A stretch of DNA of 64,000 nt from Rudaea cellulosilytica DSM 22992 (GCF_000378125.1 NZ_KB899244.1:286867-350866); one strand, 5' to 3'; counted from the stretch's first letter, positions 37,872-46,860 are shown. The notes: a model not told the origin generated them from the sequence alone. Numbers and translations: made by a program.

Positions 37872-37877
37872 ATTATA
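37872..37877 (-). promoter_or_regulatory. -10 box of the sdh operon
   Basis: TATAAT on the minus strand, all six consensus bases, in GCGTTATAATTGTG. The -35 position is poor (TGTCAG region), so activation by a factor is possible. Predicted start near 37865, about 40 nt before the first ATG. Confidence 0.6.
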
Positions 37878-38111
37878 ACGCTTGGCCTCGATTCCTGACA
37901 TGCTGCGCGCAGCGATCTGCCCGATTACAGGGATCACGACGGAATCGGGCCAGCGCCCCTCGAAAACCTACAGCGCTCGATAATTTCCGCGCCGGCGGCG
38001 CTCGGAATCCTCAGATACTGTTTGTATGCTCTGGTTCCTGCGCTCCGGCGATCCAAATTCCCGTCGCTCGTCACGGTTTTTGAGTGCCCCAAAAAATCGG
38101 AACCCATACCC

Positions 38112-38987
38112 ATGAGCACTTTCAACCGCGTCGCGCTGCCTGCTCTGCAGATCGTCGAAATTGCTGGCCCCGATGCGATTGCGTTCGCCCAAGCTCAGTT
38201 CTCCAGCAATCTCGATGAGCTGGCGAGCGGGTCCTGGCAGTGGTCCGCGTGGCTGTCGGCGCAAGGTCGAGTGCGTGCGTTTTTCCACCTGCTGCGCGAC
38301 GACGACGAGCATTTACGTCTGATCCTGCGCGGCGGTTCGGCGGCGAGTTTGCGCGACGCGCTCGCGCGCTACGTGTTGCGCGCCAAAGTAACACTGCGCG
38401 CAATCGAACACGGCGGCGCATTCGTCGAACGTCTGTCGCTCGACGACGATGACAAGTCGGCGCAAGCGAAACGCATCGAATACAGTCTCGACTCCCGCGC
38501 AATCATTCTGCCCGGCTCGCTTCCGCGTCGACTGACGCTGACCAAAGCCGACACCGCCGCCGACGCGGATGCTTCCGAAGTCGCGCGCAACGCAAACGCT
38601 CTGGCCGACATCGAGGCCGGTCTCGTCACACTGGCGCCCGCGCTCGAGGACAAGCTGCTGCCTGCCTGGATCGGACTCAATGCGCTCGCTGCGACGAGCA
38701 CGAACAAGGGTTGCTATCCCGGCCAGGAAATCGTCGCCCGCCTGCATTTCAAGGGCAACAACAAGCGTCATTTGCACCGCATCGTATTCGGCGCGACGCG
38801 ACTGCCCGAGCCAGGAGCGTCGCTGGGCGAAGGCGCAATTGTCGTCTGCTCCGCGCGCGCCGACGGCGAGCGAGGCGTCTCGCTCGCGGTGCTCGATGAG
38901 CACGCTGCCGGCACTACCGGCAATCTCACTGCACCCGGAATCTCGGTGCTTGCGATCGAGCGCGTCGACGCAAACAGTAAAAAGTAA
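38112..38987 (+). CDS. ygfZ: folate-binding protein YgfZ
   Basis: A 291-residue GcvT-like protein with the hallmark KGCYPGQEIVAR (about residue 200; the Cys is conserved in YgfZ). YgfZ uses tetrahydrofolate to help maturation or repair of some iron-sulfur enzymes, including succinate dehydrogenase-type clusters in mitochondria, so its place beside the sdh operon is meaningful. ATG 38112 (MSTFNRVALP) is preferred over an upstream in-frame start. The C-terminus ends in an AT-rich region. Confidence 0.92.
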   Translation: MSTFNRVALPALQIVEIAGPDAIAFAQAQFSSNLDELASGSWQWSAWLSAQGRVRAFFHLLRDDDEHLRLILRGGSAASLRDALARYVLRAKVTLRAIEHGGAFVERLSLDDDDKSAQAKRIEYSLDSRAIILPGSLPRRLTLTKADTAADADASEVARNANALADIEAGLVTLAPALEDKLLPAWIGLNALAATSTNKGCYPGQEIVARLHFKGNNKRHLHRIVFGATRLPEPGASLGEGAIVVCSARADGERGVSLAVLDEHAAGTTGNLTAPGISVLAIERVDANSKK

Positions 38988-39390
38988 ACTATTTTCAAAT
39001 TACACTTTGTATACCTGTTTACAAAGATACTTTGAGACAAAACAGCTTTTTACCATTTTATCTTTTGCTTAATCCATTCTGAACACGCTCGTTCAGGTTT
39101 CTGCATTCTTAACATTTGCGCGTTGTGTGCAACGCACAAATCGACTAACCTGCCGGCACTGAATCTTCGCGCTGCCCTCATTCTTCCGGCGCGCACGCGC
39201 CGACAACGCAGAAGTGCGTCGGCGCAACGGAATCGAACGATTCCGCACATCTTTCACTGTTTGAGCGCGCGATTACTCGCCGCTTGCTCACGGTGTAACG
39301 AAATCCCGCTCGAAATTCCGCTTGGCGCGCCTTTTGTTTCGCGACATGGAATTGCGCTAACGAATTCTCTTGTTGTCGTGAAGCTCGCTG
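38988..39390. other. AT-rich intergenic region downstream of ygfZ
   Basis: 403 nt without a supported gene. The first 130 nt are strikingly AT-rich for this genome and contain a perfect 7-bp inverted repeat CTTTGTA (39005-39011) / TACAAAG (39020-39026). The rest returns to normal composition; no protein or RNA family was recognised. Confidence 0.5.
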
Positions 39391-39828
39391 ATGAAATTGT
39401 CCTTCCTTCTCTGGCTCGCCTCGATCTTGCCGCAACCCGTGGCCGATCGCGCCTGCCTCGCCGGTGCGATCTATCTCGAAGCACGCAGCGAACCCGTGGC
39501 CGGCCAGCTCGCCGTCGCCGAGGTCGCGCTGCGCCGTGCCGACAGCGGTCAGTGGGGCAACTCGGTCTGCTCGGTACTGACTGCACCCGGCCAGTTCGCG
39601 TTCTCGGTCGCGCCGCGAAACTACGTGATGAGCGAATCCGACGCGCTGCAGCGCTCGTGGGCGATCGCGAACATCGCCATGGTGAACTGGTCGCTGCCGC
39701 CTAATCTGCGCTACTCGGTCGTGCCGAAGGCCGACCATTTCTACGCAACCAATACACCGATGCCGGACTGGGCGCACGGCTATCCGCTCGCGCGCATCGG
39801 TGACCACAGCTTCTATCGCGCGGACTGA
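39391..39828 (+). CDS. SleB-like cell wall hydrolase
   Basis: A 145-residue protein with a hydrophobic N-terminus (MKLSFLLWLASILPQPVA, probable signal) and the cell wall hydrolase SleB/Hydrolase_2 domain: the catalytic Glu in AIYLEARSEP, then QFAFSV and the C-terminal PKADHFYATNTPMPDWAHGY. Such enzymes cleave peptidoglycan; outside spore formers they act on cell wall growth. Compact single-domain form. Confidence 0.88.
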   Translation: MKLSFLLWLASILPQPVADRACLAGAIYLEARSEPVAGQLAVAEVALRRADSGQWGNSVCSVLTAPGQFAFSVAPRNYVMSESDALQRSWAIANIAMVNWSLPPNLRYSVVPKADHFYATNTPMPDWAHGYPLARIGDHSFYRAD

Positions 39829-39904
39829 CCCCGGCGGTCGATGCGCACATCGGGCGCGTCGGAAAAAGTATAGGTTTATCTTTTTTTATTTTTCCCGCGG
39901 CCGG

Positions 39905-40399
39905 CTATGCGCTGCCGTCGCGATCGGACGGACTGCCCGTGTCGGGCGGATCGGCATTCTTTGCGTGCAGCCCGCGCTCGATGCGCCCGCCGAGCAGCAG
40001 TACGACCAGCAGCATCGCCGCGCCAACTACGGCCACATCGATGCGCCCGTGGCCGCACAGCGCGCCGAATACGGCCGTGATCCAGATCAGCGCCGCGCTG
40101 GTCAGACCGTGGATGCGATGCTTGCCCGCGGCATGCAGAATAACGCCGGCACCGAGAAAGCCGACGCCAGTGAGGATTCCCTGCAACACGCGGCTCTGCG
40201 CATCGGCCTGAGTGGCGCCCGTGGCGGAGATCGGCGCGACGATGAGTACTGCCAGGGCCGAAGCCATCGCCACTACCGCGTGCGTGCGCAAACCCGCGGC
40301 CTGTCCGTGCAGATGGCGTTCGATGCCGATCGCCGCACCGATCACAAGCGCCACGAGCAGACGCAGCACGATCAGGCCGAGGTCGTCGTGTACGCTCAT
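39905..40399 (-). CDS. MgtC/SapB family protein
   Basis: A 164-residue protein with four to five membrane helices and the MgtC signature: LLVALVIGAAIGIERHLHGQ, AAGLRTHAVVAMASAL, and GVGFLGAGVI. It lacks the C-terminal soluble domain of Salmonella MgtC and so is SapB-like. MgtC proteins respond to low Mg2+ and inhibit ATP synthase in Salmonella; the function of short forms is unclear. Overlaps DUF2252 by 4 nt. Confidence 0.9.
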   Translation of the reverse strand: MSVHDDLGLIVLRLLVALVIGAAIGIERHLHGQAAGLRTHAVVAMASALAVLIVAPISATGATQADAQSRVLQGILTGVGFLGAGVILHAAGKHRIHGLTSAALIWITAVFGALCGHGRIDVAVVGAAMLLVVLLLGGRIERGLHAKNADPPDTGSPSDRDGSA

Positions 40400-41619
40400 T
40401 TTTTCTTCCCCCTCATGTGTACAGATGTCGTCTCACGCGCCTGCCAGGCCGCGCGAAACGCGCGCCAGTCGGCGATCACGCGCGGCGTGTAGTCCTCGAC
40501 GTATTCGATCAACGGTTTGGTCCATGTGGACAACTGGGCGAAAGCGATCAGGTCATCCGCATTCGCGGCACCGCGGCGTCCGCTCGTGCGCAAAGCCGAC
40601 CAGGCGACAAGCTTGCCCATCATTTGCATTGTCGCGCCCAGGACCGCCGTATTCCCGTGAACCGCAGCCAAGTCGAGCCGATCCTGCACGGGCTGCAATT
40701 CCTTGAGGACGAATTCGCGCCCTGCATAGTTCACCGCGCTGATGAAGGCCGGTGCGATGGCCTGTGCACGCCACTGCACGTCGACGATGCGCGCGGCTTC
40801 ATTCGCCCAGCTCGGTTGCCGCTTCGCCAAGCGTCGCGCAACCGAAGATGTGCCGGCCAGCTTGAGATCGAGCAGGTAGTTGCCGTTCGGGCGGCCACCG
40901 CCGCGCACGAGAAGCGCATAGCGCGCGAGGCCGAGGCTGCCGGTACCGGCAACTCGGCGCGCGGCGTCGAGCGGCTCGAATACGCCGCCGTCACTCTGCC
41001 TTCGTGCATACCGCCGGCACCATGCCAACAGCGCTTCGCGCTCGTCCTTGTCGAGCCGCAGCAGGTGTTTGCCGTCGATCAACAAGCGACGGCGTTTGCC
41101 GTCCCTTTCCGTATGCCTGTTGAGGAAGTCCTTGCGCCGGCGCTGCTCGACCTGGGCGAGCAACGCTCCGATCATGCCGGTGGCGATCGAGCGCTCTATC
41201 CAGCGCGGCTTGCCGTCGACCAGCGCGGCGACATAGGCGTCGAGGAAACGGCGTGACAGCGCGCGCGCTTCGCGCAGATGCAAGCCGAGCGAACGCGCGG
41301 CGACGTGCAGGCTGACGAGGAAGCGCGCGATCTCCCAGGTACACGGCGCCAGCGCAGCCTCGTCGAAATCGTTGAGGTCGAAGTACGCGAGCCGGTTGTC
41401 GCCCTTGTACGAACCGAAATTTTCCAGGTGCAGGTCGCCGCAAATCCATGCGTTTGGCGCCGCGTCCAGCGCACGCCCACCGTGCCAGTCCGCATAGAAC
41501 AGATGGCAGGTGCCGCGCAGGAAAGCGAACGGATCGGCCGCGATGCGCGCGTACTTGAGTTCGAGCAAGGCCGGATCGCGTCCGGCGTTGTAGCGGAAGA
41601 TGCGCTGGGCGATGTCCAT
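40396..41619 (-). CDS. DUF2252 family protein
   Basis: A 407-residue protein of the DUF2252 family (kinase-like fold, uncharacterised). Marks include FLRGTCHLFYADW, WICGDLHLENFGSYKGDNRL and FDLNDFDEAALAP, which resemble a phosphotransferase catalytic loop and DFD metal site, and ELQPVQDRLDL near residue 315. Translationally coupled to the MgtC-like gene (ATGA), so the two may act together. No experimental function known to me. Confidence 0.88.
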   Translation of the reverse strand: MDIAQRIFRYNAGRDPALLELKYARIAADPFAFLRGTCHLFYADWHGGRALDAAPNAWICGDLHLENFGSYKGDNRLAYFDLNDFDEAALAPCTWEIARFLVSLHVAARSLGLHLREARALSRRFLDAYVAALVDGKPRWIERSIATGMIGALLAQVEQRRRKDFLNRHTERDGKRRRLLIDGKHLLRLDKDEREALLAWCRRYARRQSDGGVFEPLDAARRVAGTGSLGLARYALLVRGGGRPNGNYLLDLKLAGTSSVARRLAKRQPSWANEAARIVDVQWRAQAIAPAFISAVNYAGREFVLKELQPVQDRLDLAAVHGNTAVLGATMQMMGKLVAWSALRTSGRRGAANADDLIAFAQLSTWTKPLIEYVEDYTPRVIADWRAFRAAWQARETTSVHMRGKKK

Positions 41620-41718
41620 TGCGGAAATGTAGCACTCTCACGCCCGCCGCAATGTCAGGAATATGCAAGGACATGGACCGGGCAAGCCGCGGCGCCGCGA
41701 TGATGCCACAGGCAACAA

Positions 41719-41754
41719 AAAAGCCGGACAAGCTCACGCCTGCCCGGCTTTTGC
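41719..41754 (-). terminator. terminator after the glycine-zipper lipoprotein gene
   Basis: Stem AAAGCCGG.CA.GC / GCCTGCCCGGCTTT (about 12 of 14 paired) with flanking A-run at 41715-41722, giving U-rich RNA on the minus strand; the T-run on the other side makes it potentially bidirectional. Confidence 0.75.
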
Positions 41755-41771
41755 GTTGATACGATTGCGTA

Positions 41772-42281
41772 CTAGCGCATCAATTCAAGGCGACCGTCGT
41801 TGCGCCCGCCGCGGATGACCACGCGGTCGCCGATGCGGAAGCCCGGATTGTCGTACTGGCCGACCCAGGCTTCATGGCCGTCGTCGAGTTCGACGTAGTA
41901 GCGCCATGCGTAACCGGAGGCTGCACGGGCGTTGTTCGACTCGACTGAATTGCCGACAACCGCGCCGCCGACCGCGCCGACGGCCGTCGTCGCCGCGCGA
42001 CCGCTGCCGCGGCCGAACTGGTTGCCGATCAAGCCGCCGATGATTGCTCCGAGAATCGCGCCGCCGCCGGTGGTCTGCTGGTCGACACGCACCTGTTCGA
42101 TCTGGCGAATCGTGCCGCAGGTACGGCAGACGCCGTTGTCGCGCCGGTCATAGCCGCCACCCTGGTTGTAGCCGGCCGGATCGCGATAGACCACGCGCTC
42201 GCGCGGCGGCGGCGCAACGCAGGCCTGTAGGCCGAACAGCGCAACGAGCGCCAATACGATGAGTCCGCGGTGCTTGAACAT
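41772..42281 (-). CDS. glycine-zipper 2TM lipoprotein (SlyB-like)
   Basis: A 169-residue lipoprotein: signal peptide with lipobox LQAC at about residue 21, then a Rick_17kDa/glycine-zipper segment GGGAILGAIIGGLIGNQFGR with a second GAVGGAVVGNSVE stretch, and a C-terminal domain with WRYYVELDDGHEAWVGQYDN. Probably an outer-membrane lipoprotein of unknown detail. A CRTC pair (VCRTCGTI) is unusual. ATG 42281 follows AGAGGAAT; divergent from mgtE. Confidence 0.88.
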   Translation of the reverse strand: MFKHRGLIVLALVALFGLQACVAPPPRERVVYRDPAGYNQGGGYDRRDNGVCRTCGTIRQIEQVRVDQQTTGGGAILGAIIGGLIGNQFGRGSGRAATTAVGAVGGAVVGNSVESNNARAASGYAWRYYVELDDGHEAWVGQYDNPGFRIGDRVVIRGGRNDGRLELMR

Positions 42282-42462
42282 GATCAATTCCTCTGGCTGG
42301 GATTCAAGCAAGCATTTTCCACGCTTGCCTAGTGATTTTGCGAGCCGCCGTGTGAACATTTGCAGAACCCCGATCCGTCATACATGCCGCCCATCTCCAC
42401 CCGAATCTGGCCTCGCCGGGTTAGCATTCAGCCTACGGACAAACGCACGACAGGGGAAACCG

Positions 42463-43668
42463 ATGACAGCCTCGCCTTCGACCCAGCTCAGCGAACGCAT
42501 CCGCAATCTCGATGCCATCGCCGCGACCAGCAAGCTCGAAGCGGCGGCGGATGCCGATATCGCCGCGGCGCTGGCTGAGCTGCGTCCCGGCCAGGCGGTC
42601 GACATCCTGCAGCACTTCGCACCGGCGCGACGCGATGCGATCGCCGCTGCGGCAGCGACCGGCGAAGGCGAGCAATGGTTGGCGCGCATGCGCTATCCCG
42701 CCTCGACGGTCGGTCGGCTGATGGAGTCGACCGCGCAGCCGCTCGCTCCCGCGACCACGGTGCAGCAAGCGATCGATGCCCTGCGCGACACGGTCAAGGC
42801 GCGCCTGGTCACCTATCTCTATGTCGTCGACGCCTCGCAGCGTCTGATCGGCGTGGTCACGTTCCGCGAGATGCTCTATGCCGAGCGCACGCAGACGCTC
42901 GGCGAGATCATGGTGCGCGATCCGTTCTCGCTGCGCCCGGACAGCAAACTCGTCGACGCAATGCGCGAGGTCGTCACCCGCCACTACCCGGTCTATCCGG
43001 TCTGCGACGACGAAGGCAGGCTCGTCGGCCAGGTGCGCGGCCAGATTCTGTTCGAAGAACAGGCGTTCGAGATCAGCGCACAGGCCGGTGAAATGGTCGG
43101 TGTCGAGAAGGAAGAACGCACGACGACGCCGTGGCTGCGCGCGCTCAAGCTGCGCCATCCGTGGCTGCAGGTGAACCTGTTGACCGCATTCGTTTCCGCA
43201 GCCGTGGTCGGGTATTTCCAGAACGCGATCAATGCCATCATCCTGCTCGCGGTATTCCTGCCGGTGGTGTCGAGCCAATGCAGCAACTCGGGCTGCCAGA
43301 CTCTCGCCGTGACGCTGCGCGGCATGACCCTCAACGAATTGCGCCCCGGTCGCGCCGGCAAATTGCTCGCGAAGGAGGCCTGGGTCGGCTTTCTCAACGG
43401 CGCGCTCGTCGGCGTGGTCGCCGCACTTGGCATGTACGTGATTGCGCGCATTCAGCACAACGTGCATGCGCTGCCGCTCGCACTCATCACGCTCGCCGCG
43501 ACCGCACTGTCGAGCATCGCCAGCGGCGTTGCCGGCGCCGGCGTGCCGATGATGCTCAAGCGCGTCGGCGCCGATCCGGCGATGGCATCGAGCATCTTCC
43601 TGACCACGGCTACCGACGTGGTCAGCATGGGCCTGTTCCTGGGCCTGGCGCAGTGGCTTCTGCTGTAG
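42463..43668 (+). CDS. mgtE: magnesium transporter MgtE
   Basis: A 401-residue MgtE: N-domain (residues 1-90), a CBS pair (about 95-215; LVTYLYVVDASQRLIGVVTF, TRHYPVYPVCDDEGRLVGQV), and five membrane helices with the pore segments AVFLPVVSSQCSNSGCQTLA and GVPMMLKRVGADPAMASSIF. Gated Mg2+ channel. The N-domain is shorter than in Thermus MgtE. GGGGAAA precedes ATG 42463. tatD follows 23 nt after the stop. Confidence 0.93.
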   Translation: MTASPSTQLSERIRNLDAIAATSKLEAAADADIAAALAELRPGQAVDILQHFAPARRDAIAAAAATGEGEQWLARMRYPASTVGRLMESTAQPLAPATTVQQAIDALRDTVKARLVTYLYVVDASQRLIGVVTFREMLYAERTQTLGEIMVRDPFSLRPDSKLVDAMREVVTRHYPVYPVCDDEGRLVGQVRGQILFEEQAFEISAQAGEMVGVEKEERTTTPWLRALKLRHPWLQVNLLTAFVSAAVVGYFQNAINAIILLAVFLPVVSSQCSNSGCQTLAVTLRGMTLNELRPGRAGKLLAKEAWVGFLNGALVGVVAALGMYVIARIQHNVHALPLALITLAATALSSIASGVAGAGVPMMLKRVGADPAMASSIFLTTATDVVSMGLFLGLAQWLLL

Positions 43669-43691
43669 AGAATCTTTCGGCTTTTCGACGC

Positions 43692-44462
43692 ATGCTCGCT
43701 CTGATCGACAGCCACGCGCATATCGATGTCGCCGAGTTCGACTCAGACCGCGCGGCCGTGCTCGCGCGCGCGCGCAACGCCGGCGTCGCGCAACAGATCG
43801 TGCCCGCGATTGCGCTGGCCGGGTTCGACAAGCTGCGTGCGCTGTGTCGTGATGAAGTCGGGCTCCATCCCGCCTACGGGCTGCATCCGATGTATCTCGC
43901 CGAGCACCGGCCGGAACATCTCGACGCGCTGCGCGATTGGATCGAGCGCGAGCGGCCCGTGACAGTCGGCGAATGCGGACTCGATTTCTTCGTCGAAGGC
44001 CTCGACGCGGAAGCGCAGCGGCTCTACTTTCGCCGCCAGCTCGAACTCGCACGCGAGTTCGACCTGCCGGTGATCCTGCACGCGCGCCGCGCGCTCGATG
44101 AGGTGATCGCCACGCTGCGCAGTGTCGGCAATTCGAGCGGCGTGGTGCACAGCTTTTCCGGCAGCGAGGAGCAGGCTCGACAGTTGTGGAAGCTCGGCTT
44201 CTGCGTCGGCCTCGGTGGCCCGATTACCTACGAACGCGCGCGGCGCCTGCGCGGCATTGCCGCGACGATGCCGCTCGAATTCCTGCTGCTTGAAACCGAC
44301 TCGCCCGATCAGCCGTTGCACGGTCATCAGGGAGCACGCAACGAGCCCGCACTGCTGCGTGAGGTTTGTGATTGCATCGCCGCCTTGCGCGGGGTATCCA
44401 GCGAGGAAATCGCCGCGGCGACGACGCGCAACGCCGAGCGCCTGTTTCGCCTGCCGGCCTAG
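43692..44462 (+). CDS. tatD: TatD family hydrolase
   Basis: A 256-residue metal-dependent hydrolase (TIM-barrel, DNase-like). Metal-binding positions are visible: SHAHID near residue 7, GECGLDF (E), LHARRA (H), VHSFSG (H) and ETDSPDQP (D). TatD-family enzymes have 3'-5' exonuclease activity. Close behind mgtE; no obvious functional link. Convergent with tcdA; 58 nt between the two stops without features. Confidence 0.92.
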   Translation: MLALIDSHAHIDVAEFDSDRAAVLARARNAGVAQQIVPAIALAGFDKLRALCRDEVGLHPAYGLHPMYLAEHRPEHLDALRDWIERERPVTVGECGLDFFVEGLDAEAQRLYFRRQLELAREFDLPVILHARRALDEVIATLRSVGNSSGVVHSFSGSEEQARQLWKLGFCVGLGGPITYERARRLRGIAATMPLEFLLLETDSPDQPLHGHQGARNEPALLREVCDCIAALRGVSSEEIAAATTRNAERLFRLPA

Positions 44463-44520
44463 TGCGATGACGTAGAAGCCGCATCGATCGCGCACGAGCG
44501 GCTCCTTACTGCGCTGCGCG

Positions 44521-45357
44521 CTATGCGGCCGGCCTAGCTGAAAGGACTTTCTCGAGCACGCGCGACACCGCGACGAAAGCGAATGTGCCGGTCACGTGCG
44601 TCGCCGCGCCCAGGCCGCCCGAGCAATCGAGTTTCAGCGAACTGTCGCTGGGCACGCGTGTCTCGCAGGACACGCCTTCGACGCGACCGCTCTGATCGGC
44701 TACGCCGCTCGCGTTCTCGCGCGAGAACACGGCCTGTACGCCGAAATAGCGCTTCGGGTTGCGCGTCCAGCCGTAGTCGTCGCGCAGCTTCTGGCGCACC
44801 AGTGCGAGCATCGCATCGTGCTCTGTCTTCGACAGATCGCGCGCGGTGACCAGGGTCGGATCGATGCGCCCACCGGCCGAGCCGGAAACGACGATCGGAA
44901 TCTTGCGCCGCCGACAGAACGCGATCATTTCGACTTTCACCTTCATCGCATCGCAGGCATCGAGCACCGCGTCGAACGGCTGATTCTGCACGCCTCGCGC
45001 AGAATCAGTTTCAGGCGTCTCTCGCCCGAGCAGTTTCCACAGATTCGACGAAGTCAGGAAGTCGGCGATTACGTGCACCTTGATCGCCGGATTGATCGCG
45101 CGAGCGCGTTGCGCCATCACATCGACCTTGGCCTTGCCATACTCACCGTCGAGTGCGTGCAGCTGACGATTGGTGTTGGAGACGCAGACGTCGTCGGCGT
45201 CGATCAGGGTCAGCTCGCCGACGCCGGAGCGCGCGAGTGCCTCGACCGCCCACGAACCGACTCCGCCGATGCCGACCACGCACACGTGCGCCTGCGCGAG
45301 CCTTTCAGCCGCGCCCATGCCATAGAGCCGATCGATGCCTGCGAAACGTTCTTTCAT
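44521..45357 (-). CDS. tcdA: tRNA threonylcarbamoyladenosine dehydratase TcdA
   Basis: A 278-residue E1-like enzyme that cyclises t6A to ct6A in ANN-decoding tRNAs. ATP-binding GIGGVGSWAVEALARSG and DADDVCVSNTNRQ, the RKIPIVVSGSAGGRIDP segment, and a full C-terminal domain. Divergent from the cytochrome gene. Length is near the usual 268. Confidence 0.94.
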   Translation of the reverse strand: MKERFAGIDRLYGMGAAERLAQAHVCVVGIGGVGSWAVEALARSGVGELTLIDADDVCVSNTNRQLHALDGEYGKAKVDVMAQRARAINPAIKVHVIADFLTSSNLWKLLGRETPETDSARGVQNQPFDAVLDACDAMKVKVEMIAFCRRRKIPIVVSGSAGGRIDPTLVTARDLSKTEHDAMLALVRQKLRDDYGWTRNPKRYFGVQAVFSRENASGVADQSGRVEGVSCETRVPSDSSLKLDCSGGLGAATHVTGTFAFVAVSRVLEKVLSARPAA

Positions 45358-45477
45358 CCGCCTGATTATAGCGATCGTCCCGATCGCGAAGACCCAGGGA
45401 CTGTCATGCTCGATGCATTTCTTGTTCGTGCAGCGGCGTGAGATATGCTTCGCGCTCCGTCATTTCAATCGGTAGCC

Positions 45478-45876
45478 ATGAAGCAGATCGTCTTGTTGCT
45501 GGTCGGGTTGTTCGTCGGCGCGGTCGGCGCCGTGATCGTCGCCAACGCGCTGCGCGCGCGCGACGCCTATGCGCGCGGCACGATGGACGTGATGCAGCAT
45601 CACTACGGATCACTGCGCGAGGGCTTGCGCGCGAAACAGTGCAAAGCGGCGGCGAACACGATTGCGCTCGGCCAGCTGCGCGCGTTGAGCAACGAGATCG
45701 AGCCGGCCGTTTATGCCGATGCGACGCCCGAATCAGCGTTCCGCGAATTCAGCACGCGGCTGCGCGATGCGCTCGATGCGGGGATCGCCGCCGCTCCGGG
45801 TGATTGCGCTGCGCTCGCGCCGATCGTGGAGAAGGTCGGCAAGGTTTGCGACGAGTGCCATCAACAATATCGGTGA
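45478..45876 (+). CDS. small membrane-anchored c-type cytochrome-like protein
   Basis: A 132-residue protein with an N-terminal helix IVLLLVGLFVGAVGAVIVAN (signal/anchor) and a single haem-attachment motif CDECH near the C-terminus (CDECHQQYR), as in cytochrome c556/c' proteins. Four-helix-type spacing is plausible (MDVMQHHYGSLREGLRAK as first helix, where a His or Met could be the distal ligand). Probably a periplasmic electron carrier or ligand-binding protein. ATG 45478 preferred over 45445. Confidence 0.75.
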   Translation: MKQIVLLLVGLFVGAVGAVIVANALRARDAYARGTMDVMQHHYGSLREGLRAKQCKAAANTIALGQLRALSNEIEPAVYADATPESAFREFSTRLRDALDAGIAAAPGDCAALAPIVEKVGKVCDECHQQYR

Positions 45877-45883
45877 GACGAGT

Positions 45884-45980
45884 GTAGGTTGGTGGTGAGC
45901 GCTTTTTGCGAACCCCAACATCTTCCATCACCCGGAGATCATGCGTTGGGGTTCGCAAAAAAACGCTCACCCCAACCTAC
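45884..45980. repeat. long inverted repeat between convergent genes
   Basis: Arms 45884-45919 and 45945-45980, about 36 bp each with only small differences (GTAGGTTGG.GGTGAGCG and GCGAACCCCAAC), separated by 25 nt. The motif GTAGGTTGGGGTGAGC...GCGAACCCCAAC resembles a widespread proteobacterial palindromic repeat. It may also serve as a bidirectional terminator between the cytochrome and pirin genes. Confidence 0.75.
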
Positions 45981-45987
45981 GCGGGCT

Positions 45988-46860
45988 TCATGTCGGTAAG
46001 GGAATAAACTCGGTTTCGCCCGGCACCTTGGCAAACCGCTGCGCGACCCAGTCCTGGCGGGCCTGTTCGATGCGCTCGCGGCTGCTCGAGACGAAATTCC
46101 AGTTGAGGTGACGCTCGCCGTCGAGCGGCGCGCCGCCGAAGAACACCGCGTGGCCGCCGTTCGGGGCAACGATCTCGACCTCCCCGCCCTCTGCCAGCAC
46201 CGCCATGCGTTGCGCCGCAAGCGGCTCGCCGCCGACGAGCAGGTCGGTATCGACGGCGTAGACGCCGCGTTCGGCATGCTCCGCCGGCAGCGTGAAGCGC
46301 CCACCGGCGGCAAACTCGGCGGCGAGATAGAACATCGGCGCGAAGATGCGTACCGGCGCATGCAGCCCCAGGGCATCGCCGGCGACCAGACGCAGGCGCA
46401 CGCCGTCGCGCTCGATCACCGGCAGGCTCGAAACCGGATGATGGTGGAATTCCGGCGCAACTTCTTCGGCCGATTTCGGCAGCGCTATCCAGATCTGGAT
46501 GCCGTGCAGCTTCTGGCCGGAAGCGCGCTCGGCATCGGGCGTGCGCTCGGAATGGACGATGCCGCGGCCGGCCGTCATCCAGTTGACGTCGCCAGGACGA
46601 ATGTCCTGCACGCTGCCGAGCGAGTCGCGATGGCGGATCGCGCCGTCGAACAGATACGTCACCGTGGCCAGGCCGATATGCGGGTGGGGGCGCACATCCA
46701 TGCCCTTGCCGGGCGCCATCGTCACCGGCCCCATATGGTCGAAGAACACGAACGGACCGATGTGGCGCGCATCGATGTGCGGCAACAGGCGGCGCACGAC
46801 GAAGCCGTCGCCGAGGTCGTGGACGCGGCCGTCGATAAGGTGGGAGATGGGGTGGCTCAT
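45988..46860 (-). CDS. pirin family protein (copy 1)
   Basis: A 290-residue bicupin. Metal ligands conserved in pirins are seen in RPHPHIGLATVTYLF (two His) and WMTAGRGIVHSE (His, Glu). Pirins include quercetinase-like dioxygenases and transcription cofactors; the substrate here is unknown. Diverges from a second pirin gene over a 146-nt spacer, suggesting shared control. Confidence 0.9.
   Translation of the reverse strand: MSHPISHLIDGRVHDLGDGFVVRRLLPHIDARHIGPFVFFDHMGPVTMAPGKGMDVRPHPHIGLATVTYLFDGAIRHRDSLGSVQDIRPGDVNWMTAGRGIVHSERTPDAERASGQKLHGIQIWIALPKSAEEVAPEFHHHPVSSLPVIERDGVRLRLVAGDALGLHAPVRIFAPMFYLAAEFAAGGRFTLPAEHAERGVYAVDTDLLVGGEPLAAQRMAVLAEGGEVEIVAPNGGHAVFFGGAPLDGERHLNWNFVSSSRERIEQARQDWVAQRFAKVPGETEFIPLPT

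Noticed and set aside
42433..44052. 539-codon minus-strand open frame
   Set aside because: Antisense to mgtE and tatD, both well supported.
44463..44520. Possible terminator between tatD and tcdA
   Set aside because: No stem with a T-run in the 58-nt gap.
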